Shown here: piece by piece, positions 13,098 to 25,668 of the stretch
Layout: each line of letters begins with the position of its first letter
Position numbering within the stretch: the first letter of the stretch is position 1
Assembly (NCBI GenBank): GCA_019614645.1
Contig: JABWDB010000007.1
Location: forward strand, 11,235,501-11,299,500
Length of the DNA: 64,000 nt
Reading direction: 5' to 3'
Source of the DNA: Stratiolaelaps scimitus
Taxonomy: Eukaryota > Arthropoda > Arachnida > Mesostigmata > Laelapidae
Translations under genes and position numbers: made by a program
The notes under the pieces: model-generated
Told to the model about the DNA's origin: nothing
Seen by the model: only the letters and a program-made list of their open reading frames with translations
Database searches by the model: none

Positions 13098-15877
13098 GGC
13101 GGTGTGAGCATCCGCGAGTCTCCTCCGGTTGCACGGCGCACACGGGTGCACCATGCCACTGGGCTCGACATATACATAGTACCTACTAAGCGATAACAAT
13201 GTCACCAAAAAGATGAACACGACAATACCATCTAATATCGTCTCATCCATATGTAGGGATATGGAGGTACGCGCGAATTTAGCGCGATAAATTAAATTAT
13301 AATTAAATATAACGCTCGGGATATTTCATTGCTCAAAATAATAACACTGAATATAGGTGGATGCTGTGCTTGATTATTCCAACCAAAATACAGCCCTTTC
13401 ACGCTATCGTGCCAACACTACTGACACGCTGGCTCATATACAGTGAATGGCTAGGCTACGCAAAGTGGTTGCGTGTACCAATCACGCTGATTCAGTTAAT
13501 GCACAACCGGGCTGGCCAATTGGCTGAGTTAAGTCCAGTAGAGGCAATTTGAATATTCCGCCGTTATATTTGCTGTGCTAACGCCGAGCCAACAATAGTC
13601 CAAACACTCATGTAGACTTGTGGACGCTGTTCACGCTATTTTTGTTGCATTTTACTAATCTCTGTTGCAAATAGAAAACATTCGTAAAGTCACGTCGCGA
13701 TATTCAGGGCCACGCCTCGCTGGTCCATGAGATTTAAGAGTTTACGGAAGGAGAGACGATTGTTCGTTATGGTGCCGAGAACGGAGGCCGCATACGGGGG
13801 TCTCTGGATAGAACAACGGTTTTTTTTTTCGCGCACCAGTGTTCGTGGTACCTTCGATGGTCGCTGTACCATGGACACACAATACAACTTTACGAATATC
13901 CATAATACTGATTTCGGCAAAAAAACACTCTTTCAATGCGGAGCAGTGATTTAGCTTCTATTCAGATGAACCAAAAAAAGGTGTGCACATCAAGCTGTTG
14001 CGGTTCATCGTTTCCCATCTCTAGCTGTCAGGAACCACGTGAACTACTGACGGATTCTTAGTTGGCCGCCACCAAAGTTGCTGCTGGCGACGTGGGAGAT
14101 CTTTCATGGAAAAGGGACCTTCCATTATTATGTTGCTTTATCACGCTTTCTTGTGCCGTGGCTCAAGCGTTGCGACCTAGTGATATGAAAATTGCGGGAG
14201 TCGCGAGGTTGGCGGACAAAACTGAAAAGCCTGAAATGAAAATGCCTAAGGAGAAGCAAGCGCGCAGATGAAACCTGTGCATTATTATTCGCTCCGTTCT
14301 TCCGGATGCGCATCCAGATATTAATCTAGCATCACTTCGCCGGCGCCGGGAAGTTTTTTCGGGGGCAATTTCATGTGGGGAGCTTCATGATGGTACGATG
14401 ATGGTTTGAAGTTTTCTACGTTCCAGCCCTATGTCGTGCTCTAATCCTTCGAATAGCTAACTAATATATAGCTGGCGTCCAGTTTGCGATTCTGGACCGG
14501 CTTCAAAGTGCCGTTGAGGTTCTCGACGAAGATTGATGACAACTTTGTTCCAGTCGACAAACATTGATAATTGAACGCTGACTTAGAGTAATGGGGCTAA
14601 TCGTTCGCAGATAGCAATCGACAGACAATGTGTAACAAATCGAGCGTGAGTCATGACGAAGTGCTCATTAATTGATAGGTCAACGCATTTGTATTTTCAG
14701 TATCCCAATTTTAGGCTTCAGACGAATCGCTACGTTCTGGTAACCTCGCTCGGCCAGTGGCTACTTCGTAGGTGCTTGGACCTTTTTATGTCGGCATATT
14801 CGAGACCCTAGAATGGAGAGAAATTTAGAATAGGGAAGTGAGACCGTGAAGTCTCTTAAGTGGCCACGCAGTCACTACCAACACTGAGGTTTCGGCTGGC
14901 GAGAAGAGCCTTTATTGGGGTCTTGTGGGCAGAATAGCCCTTCTGTTCGGCGGTTGTAGACGATTCCTTTTACGACTATGCCTACATGCAAAGGAACTTC
15001 AGGAGATGAGCAACCGGACAGTGGTATGTGCTCTAGTTACAGGTCATTTGCTTGGTGAAGGCAGAGTTCACGTTTCGAGTGGGACCTGTCAGGTGAATAA
15101 CGAGCAGGCATCGGCCGTTGACAACCCTTTCCTACTTGAGATTGTCCTATTTCAAATGTGCAGCCGTTCTCATAGCACAGTCGTTTGCATAGCCAACGGA
15201 GCGACTGGTCGGCAATACTGGGCAGAAAGGCGTTCATTTTTCATTGTGGTCAATTGAAAGAAATGCGTACCCGTAATGGGAATCTGGTCCATTCCTTCGT
15301 AAATAACTCGATTTTCGCGGTTTTAACACAAACTCTGACACTATTAGCAGGGAGCAGAGAATCACGGAAGGCAACCAAATCAATCCTCATATCTGTTACG
15401 TAACTAGAATCCAAGCCATGGCTACTTGAGTCTTGAAATATTCGATGGGCGGACCTTCTTTCCCCGGTGGCGGACTCAAAGCATATCGTTTCATGCATGA
15501 GGGTCGTGAGTCGATCACGAGCTATGAGAAGGCACGATGAACTTTCGGTCCAAAGAAGCAATGCGCTTTTTCAAAAAATCGTCTAAATATTTTATAGTTC
15601 TCTGACTTGATTCTTAAATGAGTATTTTTTCTTCTATGTTTCGCCTATCTAACTCTCTGTCCATGTTCTAGTTCACTATACTTCAGCTCAAACCATGGCG
15701 CTCACCGCTTCAGCCATGCTTTACAGTGTTCGTCATCGAGTGTCCAATATTTAATCAGAAGCTTCTGATAACATTTACATTATTATGTTATAATAATACA
15801 AACAGAAAAGATCGTGTGAGAGGGGAAGGGTTACACTAAACTTGTCATTGCGTCTTCTGTCGATCAATTCGCTTCAG

Positions 15878-16048
15878 ATCTACGTGGACTGGGCCAATCA
15901 CTACTTGGCACGAAGTGGTGTCCGACGCCAGCTGGGGGCACTCGAGAGAGATGTACGCGACGGGACCCTTCTCGCGTTGCTCATCGAGGCCGTCCTACAG
16001 TGCAAGGTCCCTGCCGTCAACTTTATTCCAGCCACGCCTCAACACATG
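15878..16048 (+). CDS. Internal exon of a neuron navigator (NAV/sickie) gene, first half of the CH domain
   Basis: This exon encodes 57 residues, from IYVDWANHYLARSG (1-14) through DVRDGTLLALLIEAV (25-39) to PATPQHM (51-57). The WANHYL motif, the RDGTLL helix start and the ungapped length match the first half of the CH domain of NAV2/NAV3 and sickie, as I remember those proteins. In the family this domain lies at the N-terminus of a very large cytoskeleton-associated protein with a C-terminal AAA+ ATPase, acting in neurite outgrowth and cell migration. The acceptor is a pyrimidine-biased tract ending in gcttcag. The donor is ATG|gttagt. Both ends are phase 0, and as I recall vertebrate NAV genes also have an intron directly after the equivalent Met. 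The open frame extends a little upstream into the intron, so the start rests on the acceptor and the homology boundary. It is a partial gene: the rest of the CH domain and the ATPase are not seen here. Confidence 0.9.
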
Positions 16049-19000
16049 GTTAGTCTTCGATGATTTGACAGAGTACAATTTTATTGAGTTTCCACCTAGT
16101 ACTGCTCTATTGATCCCATCTCTATTCAAGATGACACAGGATGCTACACAATGTATGTTAGCATAGATTTAACCTAGACGCAAGGCATATAACATCAGCA
16201 CAACAAGCCACAGATTACCCAACGTATTTTAATCACCCCCATGGAGATACTAAAAACGGGGATAGAACTCTTGTCGATGCTTCTTATCTCTCTATTTTCA
16301 GCTGTGTGCACTTGCAGTTAAATTTCTATGATAATAATAATAGCATTATGTATATGTGCTCCACCAGCACTCAAAAACCATCGTAGGAGGTATAGATACC
16401 TGCAACATACCAGCATGCTGTACAATAGTTGCGAGAACTATAAGGCTCATGGGTGTCTGAAATGACCGATAGATGCAATATAACCAAATAGCAATGCATT
16501 TACATGCGTCCGAGAGCGTGCCTACCCCCTTCTTAAGAGCTCGTCAGGCCGTGTCGCTCTTACTCCTGCCGAGCGATAAGTGTCTAGCACCTCCACTGTC
16601 CACCTAGTGAGTGAAAACTTACATTACAAAGACGGTGTGTAGCACAGATGATTCAGCTTCTAAGTACACTTAAAGCCTTTCAAGATACAGAGAAGAGAAC
16701 GCTCCTGGGTTTCACAAACTCGTTTGTGTATCGCGGGTCGTTGTCGGTGACATCATTCTGTTGCGCGTCTCGTCTCGCGTGCTTGTCCTAACACTCGCGG
16801 GCTATTGTATATGCTAAGCTCGGGGGAGGAAGGGTTTTCCTCGTAATGTGCATGCAGAGACACTTCGGCGAACTAGGAAAAACTATTAGATGGGTGATGA
16901 TTTTGTGTGATTATTTTCATAATTAAAAAAAGGAACAAAATTGCATAATTATCCAGGAATGAAGTTTTGAGCGACTCTAGAACAGATCTTGTAGATGCAT
17001 CTTCGAACTATCTCAGTTATATGTGGATTTATCATCTTGGCCTTTCCTGCGAGGTTTTTCAATTAGAGCTAGGCTTTGGGTCAGTGATGACCTACCTATT
17101 TGCTTTACGGTCTCCCATTTCGAAAATGCTTACACGGTGGATTCGTGGAATCATGCACGCATACGGAGAAACCTCAATTGCAGAACCGTACGGCGATCAT
17201 ATTTTAAGGTTCACCATACGAAAGAGCCAATCTGTAACTGTCTGGGTCATTACACCTAAAAATATCGATATTGGCAAAACAAATCATATAGGAAAGTCGC
17301 TAAAAGTATATATCCTTTCAACCTCAACAATTATATTCCTATTCGAATTAGTATTTGGTACAGTGCTTTCAAAGTCAATATAAAAGCATTGGTTTTGCCT
17401 TCCAAATCGATGATGATTGACTTCAGTAATTAAACTTTTCCTCACGAACGGCGCAAGCTGAAGTCTTCGCTAGGGGATCACATTTTTTTTGGGATTTCGC
17501 GGTGAGTCCACAAACAAGGCGCATACGAGACGGTTTAAATGACCAATCTGAATTGCTTTTAAGCAATTAAGCACTAAACTGACTGGACTGCGTGATTGAG
17601 TTTCGAATTCGTCCGAATTCTCGCCCGAATCATCTGCGAGCTTCGCTCCAGCACTGTGAGGACTGGCCGTCATTCCGACAGAGGGGTTATTCAAGGGGAT
17701 TCAAATAAGTAGCACTTTATCGTTAGCAGCTTCCGTAGCCGGTCACAATGTGAATTTCCTGGACGTCCCGCGGACTTATCGCACTGAGAATTACACCATA
17801 GTGTATAAAGTCAGCCAGGAATGGACTTGATTTCGAGCAACTATTGGTTCGATTCGTTCGAGTATTGCTTGGGGAGAATCAAGGATAATTATGTCACTCG
17901 GGTAATGTTAAATATATCGCAAGAACCATTCAGCACATTACTGTCTTCATGGTTTGTTTTACAATTACTCAGCTGTTGAATGACTTCGATAAAACATGGA
18001 AGACTCCCAGCAATATTGACGGTGATGAAACTGAGAATTTTGACCTACTATATTGGCCGCATTAATCCTTCTATCACTAGTAGTACCAAGTTACCTTATG
18101 AAGGTGCTCGCGGATTTAGTCGTCCGTGTGGCCCGCAGGATTGAGGCAGCGTCGATTGTTGGGACACCCGATGACGCCGATGCTTAGACGCGAGCCAGTG
18201 ACGATGGAGTTTACCTGTTGCTTGATACAACCATATCGAGCCATAAGACATTCGATCTGATTAGTCTGATCCAATTATTATTCCTGAGATCTGAAGCTAT
18301 GATGGCGCGAAACCGCAACTTGTCCCAGGAGACAGAGCGAGTGAATGTGGAAGAATCGCGTCGGGATGATCTGTAGTAGGCCCATCTGTGCTCGCCCTCT
18401 AGTGAGTGACTCTGTAGGATAACTGAACGCACTTGAACACGCAGAATTGGCTAATTTTACAACGGTTGGAAGTTATACTCATGTGGCCACAAGACTGTAT
18501 TAATTGCTGAACTTTAAACTCCATCACAGTTGTGAGCAGGTACCACGTTGCAGTATGATCACAATGACCTTTTGAAACTAAACAGACCAATCAAGCAACG
18601 GCCGAAAATTAGTGGTCGCCAACTACAGCTAAGACCTTAACCGCGATTCGGTCTTTGGAGTGAAGTGACGAGGCTGCGCAATTGTTCTAAGCATAGAATT
18701 GTTAATCGGAGAATTTCTGAAAGTTTCCATATACGCCAACGAATGCGTCATTTGCTATTACTTCCCTGCATATAGTTAATCATATTTATTATATTTGCGT
18801 CTGCACTCATAGAAGGTAATTGCACTAACTTCAGGACACCTGCATCAATGGTCCCGATATATTCATTGTCCCCTTCTACGCTGCGTTATCTTCGTCGTAG
18901 TGCAAGACTACCGGATAAAGGGTCATAGCATTCTGCTATGGGATAGGTGGGGTGTTAATCCCCACAATGCAGGTACAAGCACACCTGTATAACAGCAAGT

Positions 19001-19383
19001 ATATTGGATAAGATTATCCCCTGCGGATACGATATATAAGCTAATATGCACAATGTTGACGTTATGGAGAATGATATTGATCTAGAGTGATGTCCGCATT
19101 AGTCAGGGTGATGGATTTAATCGTAACGAATGGAGAGTCCGAGAGTCCCCATTGAGCTTCAGATTAATTTGTATAATGTAGATTGGTTTGTTACCCACAG
19201 CGTAGAGATACGCTGGTGAGAACTTAAGTGAAATGCCCGCGATGTCAGATCACTTCTCGAACATGTCGATGCTAATGGGGTCACCAGAATGAGTCAGCAC
19301 TTTTTATTTGCGGCTTCTATCGAATCTCTCGCTCTTCGATATTCTAAAAATAATAAATCTTTTGGGCAGAAGCAACGTACAGC

Positions 19384-19447
19384 CTGCTTTCGGCATTGCG
19401 TCATAAGATGGACCCCTTACATGCAAATGTGCAAAGGTGGGGATCGA
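19384..19447. repeat. Dispersed repeat, copy B
   Basis: This is the partner of 13031-13097 in the same orientation, 6.3 kb away. Similarity fades immediately outside the core, so the duplicated unit is about 65 bp. Confidence 0.7.
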
Positions 19448-21165
19448 TTAGGGCTCGTGGATAGTCTGAAAAGGTTTAGCTGGTCCTTGGACAGCTTTAA
19501 CTATTCATAAAGCCAGCACATGTGCACAGGTTCGTATATGATATTCTATCACTATGAAGTTACTTCATCCTACCGACGAACGAGGCAAAAATGACCTTAT
19601 TTCTAACAATGCTCGTACAGGTTTGAAATTGGCCCTCATCGAGAATGAACACTAGATTCTTACAGCCGAAGTATCTATTACACTTGACGCAGTCGATTCG
19701 AATCCGAGTACAACCGGTAACGGCTCGTCTACTGAATTATCCTGAGGCATATGAGAAACCGGCCGGTATCTGATAGGAACTAAGGCTCTACTTCTCTACG
19801 AGTGTACCCCCTCCCCTCTCCCCACTGTTACACGTACTTCACCTCTGGCTCTCGTTTTCCCTCTTTTCGATGTGAGAACTATGCCTCTCTAAGTGGACTT
19901 TGCCGCTCGCGTCTTCAATCAGCCAATTGCCGCCACCCCCAGAATGCCCCAGGGCTTCGAAACCTGTACCCATTTCACTTGGCAGTCATGGTAGTCTGTC
20001 TTCCTACCAAATTACGACTCTAGATAGCCACCTAACCTAAATCTTTAATCAATTCCTGCATTTTTGCTGCCGTCCTAGCCAGCTATTGTTTTCGAGCGGG
20101 AAGATAAGACCTGTGTGAAGAGGCGACGGTGAGAAAATCACCTCGATAATATAACGCAATCCCTTTAACGACTACGTGTTCACTTGTAAGCTGTCACGTC
20201 GTTTTTTCTATCTACACAATACACGATTGTATATTGTGCCCATAAACTTGACGCAACACCAACATCTTTATCGGCAGTTGTATTATTTGTAATGTGACAC
20301 GTACAGCCGGCTCGGGCAAGCAGTTTTCAACAATTATTCAATCGCCGCGTTTTCTTACGACAGCGTGGTTTGTGCAGGTGTTAATTGCACGCTACCTGTG
20401 TCCCCACATAGACGGTTGGTGAAAGCTGCTACATGGGTCTTTCTCGCTTTCTATTTTGAATCCTAAGTTTGCTGTATGGTGCAGCCGTGTAACCATTCGA
20501 CTGACGAAGAATGACTGCGGATATGGAAAAAAGGCGTTTGTGGATGTGAGTCCGATTTCGGTGTGCGTTGATCAGTTTTTTTTTTGACAGTAGAACCTCC
20601 TACATCATCATAGAACGGTAAGCTTCGGCCTTCGAAGAGACTGATACAGAAACACCAACATGCGCTGATCTGGGTTTTGTCCCCCTGTGGGAGCCCTTTC
20701 TACGGACCGATCCCTCGGTAGGAGGAACAAACGCTAGCTGACTGGCTGGCGAAGGGGGCGGCTCACTGGCTACTTAGTCTAGAGTGGCCTGCGGCGGTGG
20801 ACTAATCCAATACATTGATTCAGGATGAGAGTTCAGAACAGGAAGGACCGTGGAGCCTGTGAGCAGAAAGGACAACCGAGGTGAATGGAGAGCACTATTG
20901 GGAAACGCAGTCGGCTCTCTGGACATACATGACAATGAAGCATGACAACGTTATCTCTATGAAGGATGAGCAATTCCTTTGCGGTGTAGCCCTCCACATA
21001 ACTACTATTCGCGAGCGCGAGCCGTCTCTCTTTGATAGTCGGATAACCCAAGGAAAGAGGATGAAGTGTTAGATTTCATGAACGCCATGGTGGTAATCTT
21101 ACCGTACCGTTGTTAACCAATAAATTAGATATGTATATTGGTAACCAGGATATCCAACTTTATAT

Positions 21166-21191
21166 TATATATATATATATATATATATATT
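21166..21191. repeat. (TA)n microsatellite
   Basis: An uninterrupted alternating TA run. Confidence 0.95.
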
Positions 21192-22119
21192 CGCATTCAA
21201 GCAAATGTTCGAAGCATGAGATGACGCAATATTGTACTTGCAGAATCGATGCGGTTTCGTATTTACTAGTGAACTCGTCAAATTGCTTACTCTGAATTAA
21301 TATTAAGATCATCAAAAACCTTTGGGCGACACTAGAAAATACGGAGGAAACTGAACATTTTAGCTACTAGCTAACTAAATACGGTGTACACAGGATATAG
21401 TTACTTTAAGCATTACAGTTGATCCCAAAGTAAAAATAAGTAGATGTGTAACTTCCAGCGACTACAAATGAGTCTGCCCACTCTACCCACACCCAAATAC
21501 CCTGCGCGAAGGGACAAGCGACGCGGAAACGATACCACGGACAAAGCTCTGTGCATAGCTCTGAAGCAGTCAAGAATAGCTAGGTCGTCGAGACCTCCAA
21601 AGTTGAACGGCAAATGGTTTCACTGCAGGCGATGTCTACGAAGTCCAAAGTCGTTTGGGCTCCTTTTGAAGATGGATTCGGTTGGAGTTATCTTCCATTT
21701 TTTTTTGCATTCAACAGCAGGCTTCATTTGCGTACATCTGAAAGGACAATGAGGCCCGAAGAAGAGTAGAAGCTGAAAAAGCGTAGTAACTTGGCAACGA
21801 TGTCGCCGCCCGTATCTGTCCACGCGGTAACAGATGCCAACTTGCCATTGGTGAACAACGTCTTTTCTCGCTGTGATATCGCTGGGGGTTATATGCTGAA
21901 CATTTTTTCTATGATAGTGCCTGCTGATGATCTCTCTGTATGAAGTACACGAACTCGCCACCCAAAGTCAATCGAAGGCTATATGCGTCGAATATACGAT
22001 GCTTAGCTACCGTATTATTGAAATCCTATGCGTTCACTACGAAATGTTAGTTCTATAATGCTCTTACTACCAATTCGGCATACATACATGAAAAGTTCTG
22101 CTCGATCAATTGCTAACAC

Positions 22120-22155
22120 AACCGATTATAGAGTCGGAGAACTCTATAATCGGTT
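22120..22155. repeat. Perfect 15-bp-stem hairpin
   Basis: The arms aaccgattatagagt (22120-22134) and actctataatcggtt (22141-22155) are exact reverse complements with a 6-nt loop, cggaga. The right arm runs directly into a TATA-like sequence, TATATAAA (22155-22162). Confidence 0.9.
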
Positions 22156-22162
22156 ATATAAA
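22155..22162 (+). promoter_or_regulatory. TATA-like box abutting the hairpin
   Basis: TATATAAA fits the arthropod TATA consensus. About 70 bp downstream, an ATG opens a short frame with a hydrophobic start (MLFSLILSVV), but no initiator consensus is seen at the expected distance. In an AT-rich intron such boxes occur by chance. Confidence 0.15.
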
Positions 22163-23190
22163 ACGTATTCACGACTGCGGTAGACAAACGTGTCTATTTG
22201 TGTACCGAAGATTTATGCAATTGCGTTCATGCTGTTCTCATTAATTCTATCCGTTGTGTTTAAGTCACCACGGATCTACAGTCGCGCCAGCGAACTGGCT
22301 TCCTCCACTCGGTGTGCGCGTTCCGAATGCGTGTTCATTTCAGTAATGTTGTTGACAGCGGTACTGCCAAGGATTGGCGGTGCATTGTCAGGATTGCTGT
22401 CCATCGCTCGGCTCTGTGTAAACGCTCGATGAAGAAACGCACATGCGCCACCCCGCCTGACGTCAATGGAATAGTGTGAGGTTCCAGTGAGGTGAGCCGG
22501 AGCGGCTGCAGTCGATTGAGGCTTATGCTAGGCGCAGCAGTCAAAATAAGTAAAGTTGAATTGGCGATGTAGCCTGAGAGGGTTCGGTGATGATGTGATG
22601 AGGGTGAAGCACGCAAGGCCACGTGACAAGACTTCACAGCAACGCTACGATCGCACGAGGTGCAGTTGTTGAGCGTAGGAATCGTGCTATAGCAAATAAG
22701 GGCCGGGCCCTTTCGTCGGCTACAAGTTAGCCCACACCCATTGGCCCTGCAGTTACTCGTTTCCCGGAAGCTTGTTTCAACTAGTGGACCAACCAAACCA
22801 ACCTTCAAGTGTATTTAAATTTCAAAGAATTGAGCAAAACTATACACTTCATTCAAACAAGGCTACGATTATCAATTTCGTTTGATAATATTACCATTGT
22901 AGCACGCTCAAGAGCGACGAAAAATACCCAACTACAATATGCACCCGGTACCGCTTGAATAGCGCTGGACGCTTACGCGGAAGTTGGATAGGGAGAGTAG
23001 ACCCATAGCTTGCTCCTCCATTTCGCTACTACTTCGCGAAGCCTTCTTTCCTTCCCTCTCTCTGTCTCCCTTGATCTTACCCTCGCGGAAGCACCTCTTC
23101 TTCATCGTGCTTCCTCGCACATCCGCAGACTCTCGTCAGCGCGAATCGTCTGCAATGTCTGTCTTCGCCACTTTGAAGATACATATACAT

Positions 23191-23260
23191 AAAGGGAGAT
23201 AGAGATAGAGAGAGAGAGGGGGAAGGTGAGAGAGAGAGGTAGCGAGAGAGAAAGAGAGAG
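23191..23260. repeat. Purine-rich (GA)n tract
   Basis: About 70 bp of almost pure A and G on the + strand, made of interrupted GA and GATA units. Confidence 0.9.
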
Positions 23261-24930
23261 CACTGGCACCGTTTGATTGTTTCCTGTCTCTGTCTGGATA
23301 GCGGTAGGCCGGCAGTCGCGCTCGAGTCCTTAGCTCACCCCTGTAGGAAAAGGGCAGTAGTGCCTCAGCGCACAACACAAACTAGAATATATACATTGAT
23401 GGTGCGACTACTATAATGCTACTGCCGCTGCTGTTGCCGCCTGGCGGTGGCTATTGGTGATGCCTGTAGGGATGCATTCATTAAGATTCTAGTGTGGCCG
23501 TCAGTGTCCCTCTGGTTGTGTCCCTTGTAGGAGAGTGTTCGTTACTTAGGGTTAAGACAGACCGCTAGCCATCGTAGAAGAGAGCTACCAGTTTACTGGC
23601 CCATGCTTGAAGCACAGCACTCATCGGGCATGGAACTTGAGAAACGTAGTGTAAACGAAGTTAGTCAGTCGGTCAACAGCATCGCAGCCACTGTTATATC
23701 GGCTAGAGTACGAACCGACTAGATAAGACAAAATCGAAGCTATGTTATAGTTGAATTCGAGTAGTCTGAGTAGTCGCAGAGATAGTCTTCCAGTGTAGTT
23801 GAAACTCTAGTCCCGTCTTGAACTGCTACCGTAACCGAATGCCAGTAAAAACGATATCAATTCATGTCCTCTAACCATCTTCTCTGTATGTATGGTTGGT
23901 ATTTAAGGTCAACATAATAGTGTAAGGGCAACAGTCACAGGGTAAAGCCTGCTTGCAGGGTGCAACTATAATGGATGTCCTTCTGACGTGCCATCCGAAA
24001 GCAGCCTTTAGCCACCCGAAATTACGATTTGATGTGATTTCTAACTTAAACTACAATATCGGTCCTTCTAACGACCATTGAAATATTGTGAGGAGGAGGT
24101 TACATTCATGATTGCTTATTTCTGTCCTGTGCTATTACGAAGTAGTTGTAGTTAAGGCATAATCGTGTTCAAGACTGGAGGCGAGGGAGGTTCTCCCTTG
24201 AACACTAACCGAATAAGTTCATAGTAGGCTCTGTGAGTAAGCAGTGATTACGGTACTGAATGAATTATGCCTAATGCCAAGCTCATCAGCAGAAGCAAAG
24301 CCGTCCAATTGATGAGGTCGGTGAATGAGAACGTTGACGAGGACGACGATAAACCCATTTTGCTTATTGGATAGTAGATGCCCTTGGATAGTGGAACAGG
24401 AATACACATCGTTGATAGTGGCCACCCGGAACAAACGAAATGGTTCTGTTGACACTGATGTTCAACGAGAGCCGGCTTATTTTAGCCTGATGAGATATAT
24501 TATCAAGTATCAATTCAGGTACAAGAGATAGGATATTTCGACGCGGATGCCCTGTGTGCCCATCTAATATTATGTTGTGAAATCTAGAAAGACGAACAAT
24601 AACAACAAGTATGTGCGCTTGGCTTTCTAATAATTCCAAGAGTTGGTGTTTTGTTTATATCACTTAGGAAATTGTATTGTCAATGAATGCAGTCTGCGCG
24701 CAATCGTCTCGTGCAGGATGCGCATAACGATAATGCACGACAACAGTTCCATCGCTTATGGGATGCTACGCTTTTTACCAAAATGGTTTCAGGACAATAT
24801 TAAACATAGGCAAAATGCGAAACGGAAGTTACTTCAAGGTCGGATTGATCGATAACTGAACGATTACAGTAATTTACACTATAACAGGGTTCCTAAGATC
24901 ATCAGAGTTGCCACAAAGTATCTGTGCTCG

Positions 24931-25668
24931 GTGTCTGTGTGTAACTCGGTCCAGCAACACCTTTGCACAACGTTATTGGACATTACCCTATTTCATATTA
25001 AGGGCGCTCCTTATCCCGTTCCAATGTCGTGTCCTATCATTTGTTCGTACAATGTGAGAAACGGGCTAAGTTTCTCTTCGTTTTGTTTTTTGTTTCTACA
25101 AACGAACGACCAAGCCAGGCCTACCGCTCACTGCGACGGCCTAAACATCACAGGGGGCTCGACAGCACACCAGCGGAGAGTCCCATTTGTAAACAAAACG
25201 TCCCAAGCGCACACATCCACACAAGCAAACCTCGGAAAGTTTGCGCTCCAATCAATTCACTCGCTGAGAAATCCCGGATGGACCCGACGCAATTGTGCCA
25301 GCTCGCTAGTCAGTCAGAACGGCCCTTGTCGAGCGAGCAACCCTGTGGAAGCATTCACATCGATACGTCGGGTGAGAATAGCCCGATATGAGGCTACGAA
25401 TCAAACCGAAAAATGTGTGCCCTTTTCAAACGCCCGACCCGCGTCTCCACCGGTGATCATTCAACGAAGTGGCTGGCAAGACGAGAGCGGCTGCGATTCA
25501 GCCAGCTGCGAATCCGCTAATAATTTTAGCTCTCCTAAAAACAAACCCTCTGCCTATCTATTGCTTCGCAATTTTTTCCACTTGTGCCATGACTCCCAAG
25601 AGGCTACACAAAGTGGCCGGTCGGTCACGTGGCTACACTGGCTGTATAGTGCAAACTTTACCCAGTGA
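24931..25668 (+). other. Longest open frame of the window, unassigned
   Basis: The frame is open for 245 codons but begins at a TTG, so it is at most part of an exon. It is rich in Ser, Thr and Asn and has no domain I recognise. A second + frame is open from 25003 to 25391, with Ser/Pro/Lys-rich text such as AYRSLRRPKHHRG and SAHIHTSKPRKV. It ends near a donor-like CGTCGG|gtgaga at 25371. Low-complexity Ser/Pro/Lys text would suit the region after the CH domain of a navigator protein, but the missing second half of the CH domain argues against that. By my rough estimate, an ORF this long is only mildly surprising in 64 kb. Confidence 0.15.

Larger units (their letters stand above)
346..15877. 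other. Non-coding stretch, probable intron, between the possible leader exon and the CH exon
   Basis: No homologous coding sequence is recognised here. Short open frames on both strands overlap each other, as expected by chance. Contents that can be supported are a 9-bp-stem hairpin (2790), an (ATT)n tract (2342), a splice-flanked open segment on the - strand (3956-4026), a decayed 19-bp tandem array (9603-9711), an (AAT)n tract (10983), GA and CA tracts (11.35 and 12.15 kb), one retroelement-like 3' tail (11564) and one copy of a dispersed 65-bp repeat (13031). The stretch 4510-8570 holds several overlapping ORFs of 100-130 codons, including one with ATG at 5541, with no recognisable domain. 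Confidence 0.6.

Noticed and set aside
25003..25391. A frame with RAKFLFVLFFVSTNERPSQA, superficially like the LKxxLxLFF end of a navigator CH domain.
   Set aside because: The upstream residues in that frame hit stops and show none of the preceding Cys-Leu-x-Phe-Leu or Gly-Asn-Leu-Lys signatures, so the resemblance is accidental.
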